Shown here: piece after piece, positions 6,374 to 11,617 of the stretch | Layout of the letters: each line of letters starts with the position of its first letter | How positions within the stretch are numbered: position 1 is the stretch's first letter | Source: CAZNER01 sp964572065 | Lineage (GTDB): Bacteria > Patescibacteriota > Dojkabacteria > JAHIVN01 | Reading direction: 5' to 3' | Assembly: GCA_964572065.1 (NCBI GenBank) | Contig: CAZNER010000063.1 | Location: 1 to 11,617 of the forward strand | DNA: 11,617 nt | Notes under the pieces: model-generated | The model's database searches: none | Seen by the model: only the letters and a program-made list of their open reading frames with translations | What the model was told of the DNA's origin: nothing | Translations under genes and position numbers: made by a program

Positions 6374-7473
6374 AGATTTTACATATCATTGATAAGTTGG
6401 ATTATGGTGGAGCACAAATACTACTTAAAGATATTGTAGAAAATAGTTCTTCTCGAAATACTAATATAAATGTTTTCTCTCTAAGAACTGTTTGTACGAC
6501 ATTTAAAATACATTATAGTAATGTACGAATATCAAAGTCTTCTTTCAGATTTTCACTTAAACCAATTTTCGAACTTTTTAAATATTTGAGAGAAAATGAG
6601 GTTGATATTATACATACTCATCTAATAAAATCAAATTTAATTGGATTATTCTTAGCTTTATTTTATAAATCAAAATTTTGTTTTATTGTTCATGAACATG
6701 GCGCAATTTTTAGAAAGTCAAAGTTCTCTTTATATTGCTTATTAATGAAATTTTTTAATAACAATATTACTAGATTCGTAGTAGTATCAAAAGCAACTAA
6801 GAATCAAATGATTTCTAAATGTGGCATTCCAAGCGATAAAATATCGATACTATACAATCCTTTAAATCCGAAACGATTTAAAAAAATTAATAGTCATCTT
6901 GTTAATAAATTAAAAATCAAGTACAAATTGAAAAATCATATAGTAGTGGGTTTTACTGGTAGGTTTCATCCTATAAAAGGAATAATATACTTACTTAAAG
7001 CATTTAGAAGACTTTATGCAGAAAATAAAAATGTAAGACTGGTTATAATCGGAGATGGTCCTCAAAAAGATATATTAAAAGAATATGTAAAAAAAGAACA
7101 TTTATCTTCAGTTGTAATCTTTACAGGATTTAAGAGAGATATTAAAAATTATATCCCTTTATTTGATGTTGCTGTTATTCCTTCTATATCAGAATCTTTA
7201 GGTATTGTAGCTTTAGAATTCATGCACTGTGAGATCCCAATAATAGCGAGCAAAGTAGGAGGACTTTCTGAGATTTTATATAATAATAAAACTACTCTTT
7301 TTGTAAAACCTGGTAATGTACATAATCTATATTCTAAAATAAAGCAACTAATTTATAATAAGAACTTACAAAAAAAACTGATAAACAATAGTAAGATAGT
7401 GGTTAAGAGATACTATGTAGATAAATATATTAAAAAATTAAATAATTTATACTCAGATTTGTTAACTAAGTAA
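6370..7473 (+). CDS. Glycosyltransferase family 4 (GT-B fold)
   Basis: A second GT-B enzyme, 367 residues, not closely similar to its upstream neighbour, so probably specific for a different linkage. It opens MKILHIIDKLDYGGAQILL, with the GGAQ loop typical of GT4 N-domains. IIHTHLIKSN (80-89) and HEHG (108-111) follow in the acceptor domain. The donor domain shows VVGFTGRFHPIKG (192-204), LVIIGDGPQ (224-232), VVIFTGF and the EX7E pair E275/E283 in PSISESLGIVALE. The start overlaps the previous gene by ATGA, which fixes the start codon without a Shine-Dalgarno. Downstream, 145 bp separate it from the next glycosyltransferase, the longest gap in this run. Exact sugar specificity is unknown. Confidence 0.9.
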   Translation: MKILHIIDKLDYGGAQILLKDIVENSSSRNTNINVFSLRTVCTTFKIHYSNVRISKSSFRFSLKPIFELFKYLRENEVDIIHTHLIKSNLIGLFLALFYKSKFCFIVHEHGAIFRKSKFSLYCLLMKFFNNNITRFVVVSKATKNQMISKCGIPSDKISILYNPLNPKRFKKINSHLVNKLKIKYKLKNHIVVGFTGRFHPIKGIIYLLKAFRRLYAENKNVRLVIIGDGPQKDILKEYVKKEHLSSVVIFTGFKRDIKNYIPLFDVAVIPSISESLGIVALEFMHCEIPIIASKVGGLSEILYNNKTTLFVKPGNVHNLYSKIKQLIYNKNLQKKLINNSKIVVKRYYVDKYIKKLNNLYSDLLTK

Positions 7474-7605
7474 CTATATTTATAAGAAGTAAACGTAATA
7501 AGCAGATATATGAATATATTTTAAACATAAAAGAACTTTAAATGATAGACGTATCTTTTCTAAAGATATTACTAGAAAAAATAATATGATAATAAATTCA
7601 GATTT

Positions 7606-7612
7606 AAGGAAG
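7606..7612 (+). promoter_or_regulatory. Ribosome binding site favouring the ATG at 7619
   Basis: AAGGAAG ends 6 bases before ATG at 7619. The earlier in-frame ATG at 7586 has no comparable site and would add 11 residues ahead of the family's usual start. I therefore place the start at 7619. Confidence 0.65.
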
Positions 7613-7618
7613 AATAAA

Positions 7619-8425
7619 ATGAAGAATCAACGAATATCAATAATAATGTCTGTATATAACTCTGAAAAGACAATTTCAAGAGCAATAGAAAGTGTTATAA
7701 ATCAAATATACTCTTATTTTGAATTTTTAATAATTGATGATGGATCTGTTGATAAATCATTATCTATAATAGAAAAATATAAAAAGTCGGATGAAAGAAT
7801 TCGGATATTTAGAAACAAGAAAAATATTGGTTTAACAAAGTCATTAAATATTGGATTGGATAACAGTAAATACGATTTAATAGCTCGAATTGATGCAGAT
7901 GATTGGTGGAGAAAAGATAAGTTAGAGAAGCAAGTGGAATTTTTGAATTGTAATGAAGAATATGTTGTAATTGGAACAAATGTAATAAATGTAAATACAA
8001 TTTCAAAAAAGAAAAAATCTATTGAGAAACCGCAAACTGACAGTGAGATTCGCACATTTTTATTTCGGGGAGCACCTTTTGTTCACTCATCTATAGTCTT
8101 TCGCAAAAAGTGTATTAATAGATATGATGAAATATATTATACTTCACAAGATTACGAGTTATATTATCGATTATTAAAAGTAGGTAAAGGATATAATGTT
8201 CAAGAAATCCTTACTTTCCGCGAGACACATAGGAAAAATAGTATAACAACAAAGAATTTAAGACTTCATAAAATCAATGATATAAAAATACGATGGAAGA
8301 TCTTTAAACTATACAAGCCGAATTTAGCTTATTATCTATATTTCGTTCCAGATATATTAGCTCTACTAATACCTGCCTGGTTAAAAACTTTAAAAAATAA
8401 ACTACAAGGATTCTTTAATAACTGA
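7619..8425 (+). CDS. Glycosyltransferase family 2 (GT-A fold)
   Basis: Predicted inverting glycosyltransferase of 268 residues acting in the cytoplasm on a lipid-linked or nascent surface glycan. Visible motifs are RISIIMSVYNSE (5-16), LIIDDGSVDKS (37-47), NIGLTKSLNIGL (69-80), the metal-binding DAD in ARIDADDWW (D92/D94), FVHSSIVFRK (154-163) and SQDYELYYRLL (176-186), where D178 lies at the usual catalytic-base region. There is no clear membrane helix; the C-terminus has a mildly hydrophobic stretch (about 228-247) that may touch the membrane. The start at 7619 rather than 7586 is chosen from the Shine-Dalgarno and from the family's normal N-terminus. The last 24 bp overlap the 3' end of the opposing glycosyltransferase gene. 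It closes the plus-strand run. Confidence 0.9.
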   Translation: MKNQRISIIMSVYNSEKTISRAIESVINQIYSYFEFLIIDDGSVDKSLSIIEKYKKSDERIRIFRNKKNIGLTKSLNIGLDNSKYDLIARIDADDWWRKDKLEKQVEFLNCNEEYVVIGTNVINVNTISKKKKSIEKPQTDSEIRTFLFRGAPFVHSSIVFRKKCINRYDEIYYTSQDYELYYRLLKVGKGYNVQEILTFRETHRKNSITTKNLRLHKINDIKIRWKIFKLYKPNLAYYLYFVPDILALLIPAWLKTLKNKLQGFFNN

Positions 8426-9226
8426 AGGGTGTTTTCCCCTAAATTTTTTAAATCTAAAAGAATCAATATTCTTAGGTGGTTTTCTGTCCCCTAAAGCATA
8501 AACATCTTTATCTCTTTTTTTATTATTGGGTCTAAATTTATAATGGAAATAGTGTCCTAATTTTTTATAAGGTACTTCATCAATATACTTTTTAAATGAG
8601 AATATATTTTCTCTAATGATATCTCTTGTTGTTTTGATAAAAGTATTGTTGTATATTCTATGCGGAAAGTTATTATATTCTCTACTTTCATAATCTTCGG
8701 TATATTCATAAAAATTATTGAAAAAAGTATATTCTTTCCCTGTGAGTAAACCTAATTTGTTGTTCTTTTTATTGACTTGCGATATGAATTTGTTGATCAT
8801 CCTTTCAGGATAAAACTGATCAGCATCAATTGTCATAAACCATCTTCCTACTTTCCATTGTTTTGATATTGATATCATATAATTGAAAGTTAGTGCTTGA
8901 TTTATCCTGTATACTGATTTTCTTATTGCAGATATTGCTAAAGGAATTCTAATAAGATTAGGAAAATTGAAGTTTTTGCATAAACGGAAACAACCTAATA
9001 TCCTTGGCATTCTTATAGCTGAAATCATTCTAGCATTTTTTCTTTTCCTAACCCAAGCTTTTATTATTTCTCTTGTTCCGTCTGTTGAGTAATTTTGAAT
9101 CTTTGGATCAAAACATCCATCACAGATAATCATTTCTATTGGGTTAATTTTTTCAATCTGTTTGAGTGAGGGCTTTATCCAATTTATCTCATTCCAATAT
9201 GTGGCAAAAACAATAATATTGTTCAT
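8402..9226 (-). CDS. Divergent GT-A (family 2-like) glycosyltransferase
   Basis: The protein has 274 residues. The N-terminus is IIVFATYWNEINWIKPSL instead of the usual P-x-Y-N-E-x start, followed by ICDG (34-37) and STDGTREII (47-55), which fit the nucleotide-binding part of GT2 enzymes. The metal-binding DXD is clear: MTIDADQFYPERM, D134/D136. The second half (YTEDYESREY, HYFHYKFRP, FRGKHPSVI near the end) resembles a branch of GT2-like proteins in which conserved residues sit in a basic C-terminal tail. It has no membrane helix. It is the last gene of the minus-strand run, 117 bp downstream of the FkbM gene, and its 3' end overlaps the convergent glycosyltransferase. No Shine-Dalgarno is visible. 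The function as a sugar transferase is well supported by DXD and context; donor and acceptor are unknown. Confidence 0.75.
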   Translation of the reverse strand: MNNIIVFATYWNEINWIKPSLKQIEKINPIEMIICDGCFDPKIQNYSTDGTREIIKAWVRKRKNARMISAIRMPRILGCFRLCKNFNFPNLIRIPLAISAIRKSVYRINQALTFNYMISISKQWKVGRWFMTIDADQFYPERMINKFISQVNKKNNKLGLLTGKEYTFFNNFYEYTEDYESREYNNFPHRIYNNTFIKTTRDIIRENIFSFKKYIDEVPYKKLGHYFHYKFRPNNKKRDKDVYALGDRKPPKNIDSFRFKKFRGKHPSVIKESL

Positions 9227-9343
9227 TTTTGAATTAATATAATAAATATAATAGGAGTTTTTGAAATTCTTATATATGCTTTAGACAAGAAAATTGAAAA
9301 AATTGTATAATTTTTAATGTTTACTTTTTGTATAAAAAATAAA

Positions 9344-10171
9344 TTATAGTAAAGGATCTCTAATTAGAATAACATGTTCTTTATGATCTTTGATAATTTT
9401 AAAAGGGAATTGACTTATTGCTTTGTCAAAAATAGTTCTACAACCCTTAAAGTATTTATCATGTAACTCTATTATTAAAACATTTGTTTTATTTAACCAA
9501 CTCTTATAGTTCTCTCGGAATAGCACTCCTTCGGTTCCCTCAACATCAATCTTTAAAATATCTATCTTTTCCTTCTTAAATTTTTTTAAAATCGTTTTTA
9601 TATCTATAGCTTTGAAAGCAGCTGGATCTGATTTTTTACATTTTTTGACTTGTATACCCCATTCTTCTCCTTTAATATCAAATACTTTCAGAAATGTTAT
9701 TCGTGACCAAATTGCTGTTTTAAATAATTGTACTGATTTGTATGATTTTAAATTCATTTTTAGAATATCAAAGTTTCCCTCATCAGGTTCTACTGCTACT
9801 ATTTCTGCATCAGGATAATTCTTTAAAAAATTTAAGATTGTATATCCAACATTTGCTCCTAAGTCAATGATAAATGGAGCTTTAAAACTTTGAGTAAATT
9901 TATATGGCTTTTTTATAAATATTTGATTAAAGACTAGAATATCAGTAGTACCTTTTCTAATGTATACAGGAGTCTTTATATGTGGGATATTAATCTTAAT
10001 TATTTTTTTGCTCTTTTTATTAACAGAATTCATCAAAATATTCATTGAAAATGCATTTTCTAATCCGAAATCAATAGTATATTTTATGAATAAGTATATT
10101 CTATAGATGAATTGTTTAATCTTTTTTAATAAAGGGATGGAATCAATTATTTTTATAATTTTCTTTTTCAT
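9344..10171 (-). CDS. FkbM-family SAM-dependent methyltransferase
   Basis: Predicted to O-methylate a sugar hydroxyl (or a related group) on the surface glycan using S-adenosylmethionine. It has 275 residues with a basic, amphipathic N-terminal region (about 1-60). The Rossmann part follows: IIDLGANVGYT (101-111, SAM-binding motif I), IVAVEPDEGNF (124-134, acidic residue for the ribose) and the FkbM hallmark IDILKIDVEGTEGVLF (203-218), then VLIIELHD (231-238). The start overlaps the flippase 3' end by 29 bp without a clear Shine-Dalgarno, which suggests coupled translation. The next Met is at residue 43, so a shorter form that avoids the overlap would remove part of the N-terminal region but not the catalytic domain. 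Methylation of terminal sugars in such loci often caps chains; that role here is inference. Confidence 0.9.
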   Translation of the reverse strand: MKKKIIKIIDSIPLLKKIKQFIYRIYLFIKYTIDFGLENAFSMNILMNSVNKKSKKIIKINIPHIKTPVYIRKGTTDILVFNQIFIKKPYKFTQSFKAPFIIDLGANVGYTILNFLKNYPDAEIVAVEPDEGNFDILKMNLKSYKSVQLFKTAIWSRITFLKVFDIKGEEWGIQVKKCKKSDPAAFKAIDIKTILKKFKKEKIDILKIDVEGTEGVLFRENYKSWLNKTNVLIIELHDKYFKGCRTIFDKAISQFPFKIIKDHKEHVILIRDPLL

Positions 10172-11366
10172 AAAAGAATAGAAAGATATTAGTTAACGAT
10201 TCTATAATATGAGATAATATTTTAGCAAATATTACTCCCCAAATATCAAATAAAATAATACCAGGAATAATAAATAGAAGAAAAGATATCCTTGATGCAA
10301 AAATTACTTTTTTGATGATGTTTTTTTTCTTTTGTGCTTTATTATTAAATTCTAAAATTGTATTTATAGGTAAAAATAGCAGTATTATGGAGTAAACACG
10401 GGCGTAGGTAATTGAGTCAGTAAAATCTGGAAATAATATACTTATCAGAATTGGGCTGGAAGTAAAAAGAATTAATGTAGTAATAATAGAAAAAAAAATA
10501 ATAAAATATATTTTTTTTATTGTAATACGTATAGTTTGTTTTGAAAAAGCTGGGTAAAGAACTGTTAAAATAGGTTTAATTAGATATTTCACCTTATCAG
10601 CAAGTGTTATTGCTATAGAATAAGTTGCAAGTTCTAGTGGTGAAATTAATAATCCGACGAGGAATTTATCCAAGTAATTTGTAAGATATATTACGCTATT
10701 TAATTTAGTTAAAAACCATCCGTAATTTATTAATTCGGGATCCTTCTGTAGATTTAATTCTTGTTTGCACTTAAGGTAAGCAATTAGATATATAAAAGTG
10801 TTACTTAAAAAATAAGCAGTAGTAAACAAAACGATGTTTCCCTTGGATAACAAAATACTAAGATGTAGAAGTAAAAGAAGAAAGATATTTGAAATTAAAT
10901 AAAAGATGAATTCAAGCTTAAATTTACCCTTTCCTGTTAGATAATAGGAAAAATTGTCAAGTGTATAATAGAATGGAAAGAAAAAACCGACAACTAGTAA
11001 TGCTAGTGACAATTGAGTATCTCCTTTAAAGAAATAATAGAATCCTGAAAGTAAGAGGATAGATAAACTACCAAGAAGAGAAGTTTTTAATGCAATTCTA
11101 GTACCAATTATTAAAGATTTGTCATATCCACGAGCACTGGACTGTAGGATAGCTTCTTTGATTCCTGGGAAAGAAAAGATAATAAATATTCCCATTGAAG
11201 AAAGAACGAACTGATATTGTCCAAGAAAATCCTTTGAAATTTTATTTCCTAAGTACCAGGTAATTATAAAATTAGTTACAATTATCACGGTAGCTTTTAA
11301 AAATTTGTATGGTGCGTTAGTAATGAAATATAACAAATCTTTATTTATTTTCATTTTGTTTAGCAT
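10143..11366 (-). CDS. Wzx-like polysaccharide flippase (MOP superfamily)
   Basis: A polytopic membrane protein of 407 residues, predicted to flip lipid-linked oligosaccharide units across the cytoplasmic membrane. About 12 hydrophobic segments fill the whole length. Features of the MOP/polysaccharide-synthesis family are the N-terminal ITWYLGNKISKDFLGQYQ (35-52), a SFPGIKEAI segment (64-72), and YLDKFLVGLLISPLELATYSIA in the second half. It is slightly shorter than many Wzx proteins but appears complete. The ATG at 11366 overlaps the upstream gene's stop (ATGCTAA), which supports this start over the Met four codons downstream. It overlaps the following FkbM gene by 29 bp. With glycosyltransferases on both sides it is the export step of this locus. 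No Wzy polymerase or ligase is in the window. Confidence 0.9.
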   Translation of the reverse strand: MLNKMKINKDLLYFITNAPYKFLKATVIIVTNFIITWYLGNKISKDFLGQYQFVLSSMGIFIIFSFPGIKEAILQSSARGYDKSLIIGTRIALKTSLLGSLSILLLSGFYYFFKGDTQLSLALLVVGFFFPFYYTLDNFSYYLTGKGKFKLEFIFYLISNIFLLLLLHLSILLSKGNIVLFTTAYFLSNTFIYLIAYLKCKQELNLQKDPELINYGWFLTKLNSVIYLTNYLDKFLVGLLISPLELATYSIAITLADKVKYLIKPILTVLYPAFSKQTIRITIKKIYFIIFFSIITTLILFTSSPILISILFPDFTDSITYARVYSIILLFLPINTILEFNNKAQKKKNIIKKVIFASRISFLLFIIPGIILFDIWGVIFAKILSHIIESLTNIFLFFYEKENYKNN

Positions 11367-11617
11367 GATTTAGATTTTTGAATAAAAATATATTTCATAT
11401 CTGAGCATTTTTTGTTATACATTTTAAATGTTTCTATTCCGCCTTTTGTACGATAAAGAAGATAATTTTTTTCTTCTATGATTTTACAATTTAAATTATC
11501 TACTATTTTTTTTATATCCTTCCACTCAATATGATCATCTTTCCAAACATGGATATCGCCTTCTGTTTTATATCGTTTATTTATAAATAGTTTAATAAAA
11601 ATACCTCTCCAAAGATT
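11360..11617 (-). CDS. Probable SAM-dependent methyltransferase, C-terminal 85 residues only
   Basis: On the minus strand an open frame enters from the right edge and ends with TAA at 11360-11362. The 85 visible residues include TEGDIHVWKDDHIEW, a following amphipathic helix (IKKIVDNLNCKII) and a tail of alternating strands ending QKSKSC. A G-x-I/V-H-x-W element followed by a helix of the type 'Gly/Asn-Phe/Leu-x-Ile-Ile' is common near the C-terminus of class I (Methyltransf_11-like) enzymes. The SAM-binding motif itself would lie outside the window. Its stop overlaps the flippase ATG by 7 bp, so it belongs to the same transcription unit. The frame is well supported; the family call is tentative. 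Confidence 0.55.
   Translation of the reverse strand, partial: NLWRGIFIKLFINKRYKTEGDIHVWKDDHIEWKDIKKIVDNLNCKIIEEKNYLLYRTKGGIETFKMYNKKCSDMKYIFIQKSKSC

Noticed and set aside
7552..7568. Hairpin TATCTTT-TCT-AAAGATA between two glycosyltransferase genes
   Set aside because: The stem is 7 bp with one G-C pair and no T-tract after it, so it does not support a terminator. It could be a weak structure, but nothing else backs it.
9227..9343. Promoter in the gap before the minus-strand glycosyltransferase gene
   Set aside because: A TATATAAG-like box can be found, but no reasonable -35 at the right spacing. Such boxes are common in this AT-rich DNA, so I did not annotate it.
1..11617. Alternative genetic code (UGA as Gly or Trp), considered because of the AT-rich, CPR-like content
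   Set aside because: TGA ends several genes at positions that match the expected protein ends, including an ATGA overlap at 6370-6373. Conserved Trp and Gly positions use TGG and GGN.

Overview
The window is about 11.6 kb of very AT-rich bacterial DNA (roughly 30% GC by eye) and is densely coding. TGA is a real stop: it ends the subtilase, and it forms an ATGA stop/start overlap between two glycosyltransferase genes. The code is therefore the standard bacterial one, not a UGA-recoded one. Several genes lack a visible Shine-Dalgarno sequence. The gene content (surface glycosyltransferases, FkbM methyltransferase, flippase, secreted subtilase, PGRP-type amidase) and a 100-N scaffold gap suggest a metagenome-assembled low-GC bacterium. 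A member of the Patescibacteria/CPR (for example a Dojkabacteria- or Microgenomates-like lineage) is my best guess. That is inference; no marker gene is present to prove it.

Left part (1-4214): the 3' end of a probable B12-binding radical SAM gene (1-141) comes first, then a short AT-rich spacer and a doubtful Phe-rich three-helix membrane ORF (282-617). Next is a divergent pair. A membrane-anchored or secreted N-acetylmuramoyl-L-alanine amidase of the PGRP/amidase_2 family lies on the minus strand (614-2137), and a secreted S8 subtilase on the plus strand (2193-4214). They share a 55-bp intergenic region with two facing -10-like boxes around a perfect 7-bp dyad. The subtilase ends in near-identical 147-bp (49-residue) tandem repeats that resemble beta-propeller/lectin blades. 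The assembly gap falls inside this array, so the true repeat number is unknown.

Right part (4265-11617): two glycan-assembly gene runs converge tail to tail. The plus-strand run is a polyprenyl-phosphate glycosyltransferase (DPM1/GtrB type, two C-terminal membrane helices), two GT-B family 4 glycosyltransferases that overlap by ATGA, and a GT-A family 2 glycosyltransferase. The minus-strand run, read from the right edge, is the C-terminal end of a probable SAM methyltransferase, a Wzx-like MOP flippase, an FkbM-family methyltransferase and a divergent GT-A-like glycosyltransferase. The two runs overlap by 24 bp at their 3' ends (8402-8425).

Together the right part looks like one section of a cell-surface polysaccharide or glycoconjugate locus: lipid-linked sugar donor, stepwise sugar addition, methylation and membrane flipping. 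No polymerase, ligase, initiating phosphoglycosyltransferase or nucleotide-sugar synthesis gene is visible in the window. The amidase and subtilase next to it are probably exported enzymes acting at the cell surface or on other cells. I see no tRNA, rRNA, CRISPR array, transposase or phage gene.
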